DNA of 64,000 bases from Aureimonas altamirensis (lineage in GTDB: Bacteria > Pseudomonadota > Alphaproteobacteria > Rhizobiales > Rhizobiaceae): assembly GCF_023702225.1 (NCBI RefSeq), contig NZ_JAMQCO010000005.1:271846-335845 (forward strand), in the 5' to 3' direction. Each line of letters starts with the position of its first letter. Positions within the stretch are counted from its first letter, which is position 1. A program made the translations under genes and the position numbers. Below the pieces are notes generated by a model. That model had not been told where the DNA came from and did no database searches. It saw only the letters and a list, made by a program, of their open reading frames with translations. Below are positions 34,564-44,600 of the stretch, in pieces.

Positions 34564-36138
34564 ATGAAGCCGAGCGGCAAGCGGCTGCTTGCCGGGGCGC
34601 TCGGCCTTGCCTTCATCGCGCTCGTCCTGCTTGCGCCGTTTCTAGCCCTACCGCTGGCCACCGGGGCACGGCCGGCCCTGGCGCTGGTCGCGGCCGACCC
34701 ATATGTCCACGGCGTGCTGCGCTTCACCCTGGTGCAAGCCGGGCTTTCCGCGCTTCTGTCGGCGCTCTTCGCGTTGCCTCTGGCCCTGGCGATGCACCGT
34801 CGCGCCTTTCCCGGACGGCAGCTCATCCTGCGCATCATGCTGCTGCCGCAGGCTCTGCCCACCCTCGTCGCGGCGCTCGGCATCCTCGCCGTCTTCGGCC
34901 GCTCGGGCCTCCTGTCGTCGGCGCTGGCGGCGGCCGGCATCGGCCGGCTGGATATCTACGGCCTGACCGGCATCCTCATCGCGCATGTGTTTTTCAACAT
35001 GCCGCTGGCCACACGGCTGATGCTTGCGGCCCTGTCGGCCATTCCGGCGGAAAGCTGGAAGCTGGCGGGGCAATTGTCGATGGGGCGTCGGGCCACCTTC
35101 CGGCTGGTCGAATGGCCGGCTATCCGCGCCACCCTTCCGGGAACTCTGACGCTCGTCTTCATGCTGTGCGTCACAAGCTTCGCCATCGTGCTGGTGCTGG
35201 GCGGTGGCCCGGCGGCCACGACGCTGGAAGTGGCCATCTACCAGGCTCTCCGCTACGATTTCGACCCGGCCCGGGTCATGGCCTTGTCGCTGATGCAGAT
35301 CGTGGTCGTATCCGTCGTGCTTGCGATCTCGTCCATCCTCGGCCGATCGGACGCCGGCATCGCCTCGCTCGGGGGGCGGTCGCGCCGCTACGACACCGAC
35401 GGTCCCGCCGCCCGCGTTGCCGATACCGCCCTGATCGTTGCGGGCCTCGCCTTTATCCTGGCGCCGTTCTGCGCCATTCTCTGCAGCGGTCTCGCTTCGG
35501 ATCTTGCCGGGCTCGTGATGCAGCCTGCCGTGCACAGGGCCCTCCTGACCAGCCTTGCGATCGCCTTTTCGGCCACGGCCATGGGCCTTGCCCTTTCGCT
35601 GGCCCTCGCCCTCGGCCGGCAGGGCAGGCGAAGCGGCCTTATCGACTATGCGGGCAGCATCGTGCTGGTGGTTCCGCCGATCGTGGTCGGTGCGGGGTGG
35701 TTCCTGATCCTGCGGGAGTTCGCCGCGGTCGCATCGCTGGCGCCGCTGGTCGTGGTTACCGCGAACGCGGTCATGGCCGTACCCTTCATGCTCCGTGTCC
35801 TGACGCCGGCCATGGACCGCGCCGAGATGCAGCGCGCCCGAATCGCCGCGCATCTGGGCATTCGCGGATGGGCCTACTGGCGGCTGGTGCTCTGGCCGGC
35901 GCTCCGGCGTCCGCTGGGGTTGGCGCTGGCCTTCGGATTGTCCCTCTCGCTGGGCGATCTCGGCGTTGTCGCGCTGTTCGGCAGCCAGGACCTGGTGACG
36001 CTGCCCTATCTGCTGCTGCAGCGCATGGGCAGCTATCGTACCGCGGACGCGGCCGGCATCGCCCTGATCCTGGCCGCTACCTGCCTGACCTTGATGTGGC
36101 TCGCCGAACGCGGCGCGCAAACCGACAGGACGCCATGA
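34564..36138 (+). CDS. thiP: thiamine ABC transporter, permease
   Basis: ThiP (524 aa) is a fused permease with two homologous membrane halves, about 12 hydrophobic helices in all, each with an EAA-type loop (about residues 170-190 and 420-440: ESWKLAGQLSMGRRATFRLVEWPAIR and RARIAAHLGIRGWAYWRLVLWPALRR). It forms the thiamine channel with ThiB and ThiQ. ATG 34564 is preferred; an in-frame TTG at 34540 overlaps the thiB end. Confidence 0.94.
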   Translation: MKPSGKRLLAGALGLAFIALVLLAPFLALPLATGARPALALVAADPYVHGVLRFTLVQAGLSALLSALFALPLALAMHRRAFPGRQLILRIMLLPQALPTLVAALGILAVFGRSGLLSSALAAAGIGRLDIYGLTGILIAHVFFNMPLATRLMLAALSAIPAESWKLAGQLSMGRRATFRLVEWPAIRATLPGTLTLVFMLCVTSFAIVLVLGGGPAATTLEVAIYQALRYDFDPARVMALSLMQIVVVSVVLAISSILGRSDAGIASLGGRSRRYDTDGPAARVADTALIVAGLAFILAPFCAILCSGLASDLAGLVMQPAVHRALLTSLAIAFSATAMGLALSLALALGRQGRRSGLIDYAGSIVLVVPPIVVGAGWFLILREFAAVASLAPLVVVTANAVMAVPFMLRVLTPAMDRAEMQRARIAAHLGIRGWAYWRLVLWPALRRPLGLALAFGLSLSLGDLGVVALFGSQDLVTLPYLLLQRMGSYRTADAAGIALILAATCLTLMWLAERGAQTDRTP

Positions 36139-36848
36139 CAGCACAGCCAGCCCTCGTACTCGACGACGTGACCTTCGCCCATGAGGGCCTGACGCTCCGC
36201 TTCGATCTGAGCGTGGCCGCCGGTGAATGGCTGGCCATCATCGGGCCCAGCGGCGCCGGCAAGTCGACGCTGCTGGACATCGTGGCGGGCTTTCTGCAAC
36301 CGGACCGGGGCCGGGTCCTGTTCGGCGGACGCGACATGACGTCGGCAGCCCCCGCCGACCGGCCGGTGAGTTTCGTCTTCCAGGAGAACAACCTGTTCCC
36401 CAACCTGACGGCCGAAGCCAACGTGCTGCTCGGCCTGACGACGGCGGTACGCGCAAGCCCGGCGGAGAAGCAATCCGCGCAGGCCGCGCTCGACGATGTC
36501 GGTCTGTCCGGCTTCGGCAAGCGGCTGCCGGCCGCCATGTCGGGCGGCGAGCGGCAGCGCGTGGCGCTGGCACGCGCGATGGTGCGTCGAAGACCGCTGC
36601 TTCTGCTGGACGAGCCGCTCGCCGCCCTTGGGCCGGCGATGCGGCAGGACGTTCTGGCGCTGATGGCGCGTCTTCGGCATGAGGCCGGGCTGACGATCCT
36701 CATGGTAACGCACCAGCCGGAGGATGCCGTCGGCCATGCCGACCGCATCGCCTATGTGGAAGGCGGGCGCATCGCGGCCATCGGTACGACGGCCCGGATG
36801 CTGGGCCCTCCGCCCGATCCTGCCCTGGCGGGATATCTTGCCGGGTGA
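36135..36848 (+). CDS. thiQ: thiamine ABC transporter, ATP-binding protein
   Basis: ThiQ (237 aa). Walker A is GPSGAGKSTLLDIVAGF, the Q loop is FVFQENNLFPNLTAEANV, the signature is MSGGERQRVALARAM, Walker B is LLLLDEPLAAL, and the switch His is in MVTHQPEDA. ATG 36135 overlaps the thiP stop (ATGA). It is the last gene of the thiBPQ operon; 168 bases follow before the next gene and I see no clear terminator. Confidence 0.95.
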   Translation: MTAQPALVLDDVTFAHEGLTLRFDLSVAAGEWLAIIGPSGAGKSTLLDIVAGFLQPDRGRVLFGGRDMTSAAPADRPVSFVFQENNLFPNLTAEANVLLGLTTAVRASPAEKQSAQAALDDVGLSGFGKRLPAAMSGGERQRVALARAMVRRRPLLLLDEPLAALGPAMRQDVLALMARLRHEAGLTILMVTHQPEDAVGHADRIAYVEGGRIAAIGTTARMLGPPPDPALAGYLAG

Positions 36849-37016
36849 CGGCTGGCGCAGTCGCTTGCGCGACCCCATATTTCCGTCGGATTTGCCGGGC
36901 AATCGGCTATCGACGGTTATTCGCGCACCTGTTGCGCCTCGGTGCTTTCGCAGGGGCGGTTGGGCACGCTACCAATGCAGCGGAATCTTGTGCCGCGACG
37001 AGGGGTTAAGGGAATC

Positions 37017-38564
37017 ATGACGGCCACCATGTCGGTTCGACGGGGCGATCCTGCCGGCCTGCGCGACAGGCGCGCCGGCTGGCGCGTGCTGGCCTGTCTT
37101 TCGGCGGGGCTGGCGCTGTCGGGCTGCACGTCGCTTGGCGCGAGCATGGAGGACATGGCTTCCGGCGCGTCGGGCCAGACAGGTTTCCTGCCGGCACAGC
37201 AGCGGCAGCCGATCAGTTTCGAAAGCGCGCAATCCACCGATCCGCAATCCTCTATCGGGCGGTCGCAGCATCCACGTATCCTGGCTGCCTATGGCGGGGC
37301 CTATTCGGACCCGAAGCTGGAGCGGGCGCTTGCCGCCATCGTCGGGCGCCTTGCGGCCTATTCCGACGATCCGACGCGCGTCTACTCGATCACGGTGCTG
37401 AACTCGCCGAACATCAATGCCTTTGCCTTGCCGGGTGGTTATCTCTACGTGACGCGCGGCCTTCTGGCGCTTGCCAACGATTCGGCGGAAGTCGCCGCCG
37501 TGCTGGCCCACGAGATGGGGCACGTGTCGGCCAACCATGGTATCAAGCGGCAGGAGCGGGAGCAGGCAGCGGAACTGGCCGGGCGCGTCGTCAGCGAAGT
37601 CCTGTCCAGTCCGCAGGCCGGGCAGGCCGCGCTGGCGAAGGGCCAGTTGAGCCTGGCCAGCTTCTCGCGCAACCAGGAGCTCGAAGCGGATGCGCTCGGC
37701 ATCCGCCATGTCGGGCGGGCCGGTTACGACCCGTATGCAGCCGCCCGCTTCCTGGAGGCGATGGAATCCTTCAGTCGTTTCCGCAACGCCTTCCAGGCGA
37801 GCAATCCGGAACTGGACTTCCTCGCATCCCATCCAGCCTCGGCCCAGCGCATCGATTTCGCACGCCGGCATGCCGCCGAGTTCGGCGGACCGGGAACCGG
37901 CGTTGCGGACAGGGACCGCTATCTGTCCGGCATCGACGGCATGCTGTTCGGGGATACGGCCGCGGAAGGCTACGTGCGCGAACGCAATTTCTTCCACCCC
38001 GGTCTCGGCATATCGTTCAGCGTGCCGCGGGACTTCGTCATCGACAACACGGCTGAGGCGGTGCTGGCGACAGGGCCGGGGGACACCGCCATCCGTTTCG
38101 ACGGCGTGGCGGTATCCGAGCGCACGCCGCTGGAAGAGTATGTGCGCAGCGGGTGGATCGGCGGCCTCGACCAGAATTCGGTCCGGCCGATCCGCGTCAA
38201 CGGCCTGGAGGCGGTCAATGCCAGGGCCCAAGGGGGCGCCTATGCCTTCGACATCACCGTCATCCGCGTCGGCGGGCAGGTTTACCGCTTCCTGACGGCG
38301 ATGCCGGCGGCATCGTCGAGCCGGCTGGAGCCGATCGCACGGGAGATATCGCAAAGCTTCCGCATGATGACGGCAGAGGAGCGCCAGGGCCTGAAGCCGT
38401 TGCGCATTCGCGTGGTCACGGCAGGCATCGGCGATACGGAAGCATCGATCGCCGCGCGGATGCAGGGGGTAGACCGCAAGGTGGAGCTGTTCCGGCTGCT
38501 GAACGGCCTTCGCGACGCCGGCGGCGTGCGGACCGGCTCGCGCTACAAGATCATTTCCGAGTAA
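37017..38564 (+). CDS. M48-family metalloprotease, lipoprotein
   Basis: A 515-aa periplasmic lipoprotein protease. Lipobox LALSGC (Cys about 38) sits after a basic start. The M48 zinc site is HEMGH (residues 165-169) with the third ligand Glu223 in QELEADALG. After the peptidase domain comes a long C-terminal region with no membrane segments; GDTEASIAARMQGVDRKVELFRLLNGL resembles the C-terminal LysM-like domain of this rhizobial family. These proteins (BepA-like) degrade misassembled outer-membrane proteins; that role is inference. AAGG about 5 bases before ATG 37017 supports the start. Confidence 0.88.
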   Translation: MTATMSVRRGDPAGLRDRRAGWRVLACLSAGLALSGCTSLGASMEDMASGASGQTGFLPAQQRQPISFESAQSTDPQSSIGRSQHPRILAAYGGAYSDPKLERALAAIVGRLAAYSDDPTRVYSITVLNSPNINAFALPGGYLYVTRGLLALANDSAEVAAVLAHEMGHVSANHGIKRQEREQAAELAGRVVSEVLSSPQAGQAALAKGQLSLASFSRNQELEADALGIRHVGRAGYDPYAAARFLEAMESFSRFRNAFQASNPELDFLASHPASAQRIDFARRHAAEFGGPGTGVADRDRYLSGIDGMLFGDTAAEGYVRERNFFHPGLGISFSVPRDFVIDNTAEAVLATGPGDTAIRFDGVAVSERTPLEEYVRSGWIGGLDQNSVRPIRVNGLEAVNARAQGGAYAFDITVIRVGGQVYRFLTAMPAASSSRLEPIAREISQSFRMMTAEERQGLKPLRIRVVTAGIGDTEASIAARMQGVDRKVELFRLLNGLRDAGGVRTGSRYKIISE

Positions 38565-38570
38565 AAGCAT

Positions 38571-38600
38571 AAAAAGGGCGGCGTCCGCAGACACCGCCCA
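38571..38600 (-). terminator. rho-independent terminator of rpoH
   Basis: On the minus strand GGGCGGTGTC/GACGCCGCCC stem (one G-T or mismatch position) with a TGCG loop, followed by TTTTTATGCTTTT. It sits 24 bases after the rpoH stop. Confidence 0.85.
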
Positions 38601-38623
38601 ATCGGTCGAGCGCTTCAGGCGAT

Positions 38624-39490
38624 TCAGCTTACATAGGCTGCCTGATCGGGGTTGCGCGCCAGAAGCGCCGCCCGCAGCTTCTCCAGCGCGCGCGTTTCGA
38701 TCTGACGTACGCGTTCCTTGGAGATTCCGAGCTCGCTTCCGAGCGCCTCGAGCGTTGCCCCGTCGTCCTGCAGCCGGCGTTCCCGGATGATGCGCAGTTC
38801 CCGGTCCGACAACACATCGAGCGCGTCCGTCAGCCAGATCACGCGGCGCTCATCGTCGATGGAACTGGATACCATCTCGTCGGGAAGGGGAGCGTCGGAC
38901 ACCAGGAAATCCTGTCGATCCGCGCTGCCGGACTCGTCTTCCATCAGGGGCGCATTCAGCGACGAATCCGGACCTGACAGGCGGCTGTCCATCAGCGCCA
39001 CGTCGCCGACTGACACGTTCAGCGCCTGCGCGATCTCCCGGTACATCTCGCTCGAGGCGAGACTCTCGGACCCCTGGCTGAGGCGTGCGCGAAGCCGACG
39101 AAGATTGAAGAAGAGGGCCTTCTGCGCGGAAGACGTGCCACCGCGGACGATGGACCAGTTGCGCAGGATATAATCCTGTATGGAAGCCCGGATCCACCAA
39201 GTGGCATAGGTGGAGAAGCGCACTTCCCGCTCCGGCTCGAAACGCGCAGCCGCCTCCAAAAGACCGACATGCCCCTCCTGGATGAGATCGTTCATCGACA
39301 GGCCGAAATGGCGGAACTTCGCTGCCATCGAAATCACCAGACGCATGTGTGCGGCCGTCATCCGGTGAAGCGCATCCTGGTCTTTGAGATCCTTCCAACG
39401 GACTGCGAGCTCGTATTCCTCGTCCCGCTGAAGATAGGGCGCGGCCATTGCCGCCCGGATCATTACGCGGCCTGCGGACTGGGATTTCAT
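38624..39490 (-). CDS. rpoH: RNA polymerase heat-shock-type sigma factor (RpoH family)
   Basis: Group 3 sigma-70 factor of 288 aa. Region 2: MRLVISMAAKFRHFGLSMNDLIQEGHVGLLEAAARFEPEREVRFSTYATWWIRASIQDYILRNWSIVR. It is followed by SSAQKALFFNLRR, the RpoH box. Region 4: LSDRELRIIRERRLQDDGATLEALGSELGISKERVRQIETRALEKLR. Rhizobiales usually have two RpoH paralogs; this one looks like RpoH2 (inference). An AAAGG site lies 7 bases before ATG 39490. A sigma-32-like promoter before clpB at 53603 is in the same window. Confidence 0.93.
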   Translation of the reverse strand: MKSQSAGRVMIRAAMAAPYLQRDEEYELAVRWKDLKDQDALHRMTAAHMRLVISMAAKFRHFGLSMNDLIQEGHVGLLEAAARFEPEREVRFSTYATWWIRASIQDYILRNWSIVRGGTSSAQKALFFNLRRLRARLSQGSESLASSEMYREIAQALNVSVGDVALMDSRLSGPDSSLNAPLMEDESGSADRQDFLVSDAPLPDEMVSSSIDDERRVIWLTDALDVLSDRELRIIRERRLQDDGATLEALGSELGISKERVRQIETRALEKLRAALLARNPDQAAYVS

Positions 39491-39715
39491 CTTGGAGCCT
39501 TTCGCTGAAATCTGACAGTACGTGTCGCGCGAGGCTCGAAACCCATCCCCATCGCCCCACGCACAGGAACAATCCCGCACGCAACCGTTGGTTCCCGGAA
39601 GGTGGATTTTTTTCCGAAATAGATCGCCGGAGCGCCGCGGCAAGGGAAGGGGGTGGTCATAATGGTCGCAGGGCGCACTCGACCATTGACAAAGGAGGGC
39701 AAGAGAAAGTGAAGG

Positions 39716-39747
39716 CAAAGAAAAAGCCGGCGCGACGGCCGGCTTTT
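39716..39747 (-). terminator. rho-independent terminator of carD
   Basis: 10-bp perfect stem AAAAGCCGGC/GCCGGCTTTT around a 6-base loop, with TTTTTCTTTGCC following on the minus strand, 24 bases after the carD stop. Confidence 0.9.
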
Positions 39748-39770
39748 CAAGGGAATCGAAAGCCTGTGGA

Positions 39771-40346
39771 TCAAGCGGCCTCGTCGGCCTCGATTTCGTC
39801 TTCGTCGTTCTCGGCGACCTTGGCGCGAGCCGGCCGCTTGTTGAGATTGATCTCGATCAGGCGCACGGCTTCCGTCTCGGAAACCTCGTTGACGGCGGCC
39901 AGCTCGCGTGCCATGCGGCCGAGGGCAGCTTCATAGAGCTGACGTTCCGAATAGGACTGCTCGGGCTGGCTGTCGGCGCGATACAGATCGCGGACCACCT
40001 CGGCGATGGAAATCAGATCGCCGGAATTGATCTTCGCATCGTATTCCTGGGCGCGGCGGCTCCACATCGTGCGCTTGACGCGCGCACGGCCCTGCACGAC
40101 CTTCAGCGCCCTGTCGACGAAATCCGTCTCGGACAGCTTGCGCATGCCGACGGACTCTGCCTTCGCGACCGGCACCTTCAGCCGCATCTTGTCCTTCTCG
40201 AAGTCGATGACGAAGAGTTCGAGCTTCATCCCCGCAACCGTCTGCTCTTCGATGGCTACGATCTGACCGACGCCGTGGGCGGGGTAGACGATGCTTTCAC
40301 CAGTCTTGAAACCTTGACGCTGGGAGGTCTTCTTCTGAATGCTCAT
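39771..40346 (-). CDS. carD: CarD/CdnL-family transcription regulator
   Basis: A 191-aa protein: N-terminal RNA-polymerase-interacting Tudor-like domain (TGESIVYPAHGVGQIVAIEEQTVAGMKLELFVIDF, about 15-50) and a helical DNA-binding domain (about 70-165, with WSRRAQEYDAKINSGDLISIAEVVRDLYRA). The tail is acidic (ENDEDEIEADEAA). CarD proteins bind the beta subunit and stabilise open promoter complexes, notably at rRNA promoters. It lies next to rpoH on the same strand. Start ATG 40346; a promoter candidate is found about 260 bases upstream. Confidence 0.94.
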   Translation of the reverse strand: MSIQKKTSQRQGFKTGESIVYPAHGVGQIVAIEEQTVAGMKLELFVIDFEKDKMRLKVPVAKAESVGMRKLSETDFVDRALKVVQGRARVKRTMWSRRAQEYDAKINSGDLISIAEVVRDLYRADSQPEQSYSERQLYEAALGRMARELAAVNEVSETEAVRLIEINLNKRPARAKVAENDEDEIEADEAA

Positions 40347-40821
40347 ACGCCTGATAAAACTCCCTGTTGTGCGCGGCCTCGAGTGCCGCTATGCACGGGG
40401 ACGACACGCAGGGTCGCCGGATTAGAGCGCGGGCCACCTCATGATGGCACGACAGTCTGCGCTGCCGAAGGAGTTTCGCGAGGCCATGATCGCCGGTCCG
40501 GCAAAAGCCGGAGGGGTGCAACCAAAGGTGACGAAGAAACGCCTTTCGGAAGTGCCACGAAGCCGGGTGATGCAAGTTGAAGCAAGCCAGCATTCGACTG
40601 TTGCGAAAATAATACCCTAATTCCGCAGAAAACTCAACAAAAATGCAGGGCTTATATGCGCGCCGCAGCATGCGGCCCGATATCGCATATCGACGCGCCG
40701 GCAGTCGCATTCAACTTCGGGTGGGCATTTATGCCCTGACCTCGTCGCAGTGCGGTCGCCCGGAGGCCGGCTTGCGCGGCCCTCCGTCGATGATTAGCGA
40801 CCCAACCCTGCGCAAAGCTTG
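40347..40821. other. intergenic region between fdxA and carD, with a long carD leader
   Basis: 475 bases with no convincing gene. On the minus strand a good promoter (40609-40637) would give a leader of about 255 bases before carD. A GC-rich hairpin GGAGGCCGG/CGGCCCTCC-like (about 40764-40787) lies near the fdxA stop and may end its transcript, but it lacks a T-run. Confidence 0.6.
40609..40637 (-). promoter_or_regulatory. sigma-70-type promoter candidate for carD
   Basis: On the minus strand TTGAGT (40637-40632), 17-base spacer, TATTAT (40614-40609), in a locally A+T-rich patch. The best promoter match in the carD upstream region. Confidence 0.6.
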
Positions 40822-41160
40822 TCAGTCGCCGGAGCCAGGCTCGGCAGAGAAGAACTTCTCGAGCTTCCCCTCGACGCCATCCATATCCTTGGCATCGGCG
40901 GGCGCATCCCGCTTGATCGTGATGTTGGGCCATTTTTCGGCGAAGTCGGCGTTGAGCTGCAGCCACTTGTCGAGCCCCGGCTCCGTATCCGGCTTGATCG
41001 CCTCTGCCGGGCATTCAGGCTCGCAGACGCCGCAATCGATACATTCGTCCGGATGGATGACGAGCATGTTCTCGCCTTCGTAGAAGCAGTCGACGGGGCA
41101 GACCTCCACGCAGTCGGTGTACTTGCAACGAATGCAGTTGTCAGTCACCACGTAGGTCAT
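40822..41160 (-). CDS. fdxA: 7Fe ferredoxin FdxA
   Basis: A 112-aa ferredoxin with [3Fe-4S] and [4Fe-4S] centres. [28 protein letters not shown] and [20 protein letters not shown] carry the Cys ligands, as in Azotobacter FdI-type FdxA. It is a cytoplasmic low-potential electron carrier with essential but undefined partners in many Alphaproteobacteria. AGGGTGAC precedes ATG 41160. The order helicase, S4 protein, fdxA, carD is common in Rhizobiales. Confidence 0.96.
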   Translation of the reverse strand: MTYVVTDNCIRCKYTDCVEVCPVDCFYEGENMLVIHPDECIDCGVCEPECPAEAIKPDTEPGLDKWLQLNADFAEKWPNITIKRDAPADAKDMDGVEGKLEKFFSAEPGSGD

Positions 41161-41321
41161 GTCACCCTGTTCCCGGACGCACCGGCGGGACGGTCAGGAT
41201 CACGCCGGTTGGTTGATGAGGCTGGCGCCAGCGACTTGGCCTTGAGACAACGTCGCCACGCCGGGCGGAGGTAGCCCCTTGCCGGTTGCGTTGCAAGAGC
41301 AAAGCTTGTCGCCGCAAGCCC

Positions 41322-41636
41322 CTATTGCGATAAAGAATTCTCCTGCACATCGATGCCGGCGGCCGGGCCGGTCGATGTCAGCTCCTCGAAAAGGCAGGCC
41401 GCCTCGCTGGCCGGGCCACGCCTTTCTCCGGCCGTCAGCACCCGCAACACGCGAACGGATCTGTCCAGCCGTATGGTCAGAACGTCTCCGGGCCGCACCA
41501 GGCGCGCGGCATGTTCCACCTTGTCCCGGTTGACGCGAACGGCGCCGGAAACGGCCAGCTTCTGCGCAAGGCTGCGCGATTTGACGACGCGGGCGAAGAA
41601 CAGCCACTTGTCGATACGCTGCTCGCCTCCCGTCAT
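41322..41636 (-). CDS. S4-domain RNA-binding protein (Hsp15 family)
   Basis: A 104-aa protein starting MTGGEQRIDKWLFFARVVKSRSLAQKLAVSGAVRVN, a textbook S4 RNA-binding fold covering about residues 6-65, as in Hsp15/HslR. Hsp15 binds stalled 50S subunits carrying nascent chains. The C-terminal ~35 residues are not conserved. It follows the helicase gene by 10 bases, so the two are co-transcribed. Confidence 0.9.
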   Translation of the reverse strand: MTGGEQRIDKWLFFARVVKSRSLAQKLAVSGAVRVNRDKVEHAARLVRPGDVLTIRLDRSVRVLRVLTAGERRGPASEAACLFEELTSTGPAAGIDVQENSLSQ

Positions 41637-41646
41637 CCGCCGGCCC

Positions 41647-44600
41647 TTACTTCTTGAGCATGTCCTTCAGCGCGGCCAGCTTGGCGAAGGGGGAGTCGGG
41701 GTCGAGCGGCTTTTGCCGTTCGGGCCGCCTTTCCTCCCGCATGGCGGGCTTGCGCTCATCCTGGTCCGGTCTCGGCTTGCCACGCCCTTCCGCACGCTTG
41801 GGCTTCTGCCACGGCTTGCGCTGCTGCGCACCCTCATGGCCCTCGCGGTCGCCGCGCCGGCCTTCGCCTGGCGCTCCGGCCTGTGCACCCTGCTGCCCTC
41901 CCGGGCGGCGTCGCTGCTGCTGGCCGCCACGGTTGGCGCGCGTGTCGTCGCGCCTTCCGCCGCGGCCCTCGCCCCGGTGCGGCTTCCAGAGCTGGACAAG
42001 CTTGCGCTCTTCCGTGGCCGCATCATCCGGCGCGTTTGCGGCGGCCGTCTCATCGTCGGGCGCGACCTCGCCCGATACCATTTCGACCGCGTCGGCCGGC
42101 GTATTGTCGGACAGGATGGCGTCGACGGGAACGGGCGCGTCTTCCGGCGCCGTCTCGACGGCTTCTTCGTCGGTGACGGCCGCGGCAGGCTGCATCAGAG
42201 GGCTCTCGGGCTGCGCCTCGGTTGCGGCGCCCGGCGCATCCGCCTCTGCGGGCGTCGCGATGGCGGCTTCTTCGGCGATCGCGGCGTCTTCCGGCGGAAG
42301 TTGTGCCACGGCCGGCGCGGATGCAGCCTCCTGCGCCGCGACCAGACGATCCACCTCGGCCTGCTCGACGCTGCGGGCGCGGTAACCGAGGCCCTTGAGG
42401 ATCTCGTCCATATCGTCGGGCGTTGCGCCGAGAATGGACATCATCGCCGCCGTTACCTGGAACTCGCGCCCATCGAACGCTCCTTCCGGGCGCTTGCCGA
42501 CGCCGGGCTTCCAGGACAGGGCTGGGCGGATCAGGTCGGCGAGGCGCTCCAGAATGTCGACGCGCACCGCGCGCCGGCCGAGAACGCGGTAGCCGGACAG
42601 AGTATAGAAGACGGGGTCGAAGCCGGCATCCAGCGGCGCGGAGGTGCGGCCGGTGGCCAGGAGCTGCGTCACCTCGCCGAAGCCGGGGCGGTCGCGACCA
42701 TCGTTGCGGATGCCCCAGAGAAGGGTGATGAGCTGCGCCGGCGCAGGCTTGACCAGCATGGGCAGGAAAATGTGATAGGCTCCGAAGCGTACGCCAAGGG
42801 CGCGCAGGGCCGCGCGGGCATCCTGATCCAGGCTGCGGACATCGTCGGCGATCTCGCGGCGCTGCAGAAGCCCGAAATTCTCGGCAAGGCGATAGGCGAT
42901 GCCCTTGGCAGTCCCCTCGAGGCCTTCGCCGGCCTCGAGATCCACGAGCGGCTTGAGGATGGTGGAAACCTGATAGGTCACGTAACGCTCGGCGCGCGCC
43001 TGCACCTTGTCGCGCTGGGCGCCGGCCAACTGGTCGTCGGCCAGAAGCACGAGGCGCGGACGCAAGGGCGAGTCGCCGGCGCTCAGCACGGCGACGGGCG
43101 CGCCCAGCCATCGCAGAAGGCCATCCGACCCAAGTGCGAAATCGCCATTGGGGGCGTTCGCGAAGCGCTCCGCCCGGTTGTCGTATTCTCCGGTCAGGGC
43201 CTTCTGCGCCGCGGCGCGCACGGCTTTCGCATCGGGGCCGTCGGACTTGACGTCCGGCGTGAACCTGAACCCCTGCAGCTCGCCTACATGGTGACCCTCC
43301 ACGAGCACCTTGCCGTCGCCGCCGATCTCAGCTTCCATGAATGCGTTCTCTCTCAGCCGCCTCATCAAGACGCTTGTCCTGCGGTCTACGAAGCGTTTCG
43401 TCAACCGCTCGTGCAACGCGTCGGACAGCCTGTCCTCGATCGCGCGCGTCTTTTCCTGCCAGTGTGACGGATCGGCAAGCCATCCGGGCCGGTGCGAAAT
43501 ATAGGTCCAGGTGCGGATTTCCGCGATCCGCTGCGATAGCGCGTCGATGTCGCCCTCGGTGAAGTCGGCCCTTTCAACCTGCGCGGCCATGTAGTCTTCC
43601 GCGACATGGCCGCGCCCGGTCAGGTCGCGGTAGATGGAGGCGATGATGTCCGCATGCTGGGCCGGAGCGATTCGCCGATAGTCGGGAAGCTTGCAGGCCT
43701 CCCACAGAAGTTCGACCGCGCGCGCGCCCTTTGCCAGCCGGGCTATGCCGGGATCGGCTGCCAAAAGGCCAAGCGCGCGCTGATCGACGGAAGGCAGGCT
43801 GCGGGTGAGGTCGGGCGAGGCGGGCGGCGCGTCCAGGCTTTGGCGGAGCGCGTCGCATGACGAGAAATCGAGCTGCCGCGAACGCCATTGCAGGACTTTC
43901 AGCGGCTCGAAGCGGTGGGCTTCCAGCGCCTCGACCAGCTCCTGCGGCAAGGGATCGACCTGGCCGGTAACCCCGAAGGTTCCGTCGCGCACATGCCGCC
44001 CGGCGCGGCCGGCGATCTGGCCGTATTCGGCCGGCGAAAGCTGGCGGTACTGGAAGCCGTCGAATTTCCAGTCCTGTGCGAAGGCGACGTGGTCGACGTC
44101 GAGGTTGAGCCCCATGCCGACGGCATCCGTGGCCACCAGAAACTCGACGTCGCCATTCTGGTACAGTTCGACCTGTGCGTTGCGCGTGCGCGGGCTGAGG
44201 GCCCCCAGCACGACGGCGGCGCCGCCGCGCTGACGCCTTATCAACTCCGCGATTGCGTAGACCTCGTCCGCCGAGAAGGCGACGATGGCGCTGCGGCGGG
44301 GCAGGCGGGTGATCTTCCTGGAGCCGGCGTAGAGCAGTTGCGACAGGCGCGGCCGCGTCTGCACCACGATGCCCGGCAGCAACCTTTCCAGCACGCCGCG
44401 CATGGTCGCGGAGCCGAGAAGCAGCGTCTCCTCGCGGCCGCGCATATGCAGGATCCTGTCGGTGAAGACGTGGCCGCGCTCCAGGTCGCCGGCCAGTTGC
44501 ACCTCGTCGATGGCGACGAAGGCCGCACCGGACTCGACCGGCATCGCCTCGACGGTGCAGACGCAATAGCGGGCGTTCGGCGGCTTGATCTTCTCTTCAC

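Noticed and set aside
40297..40710. Minus-strand frame of about 137 codons across the carD leader
   Set aside because: It overlaps the carD start and promoter and has no family match or ribosome site; the carD leader explanation is simpler.
41353..43467. Open frame of about 700 codons antisense to the helicase and S4 genes
   Set aside because: Shadow of two confidently identified minus-strand genes; no domain recognised.
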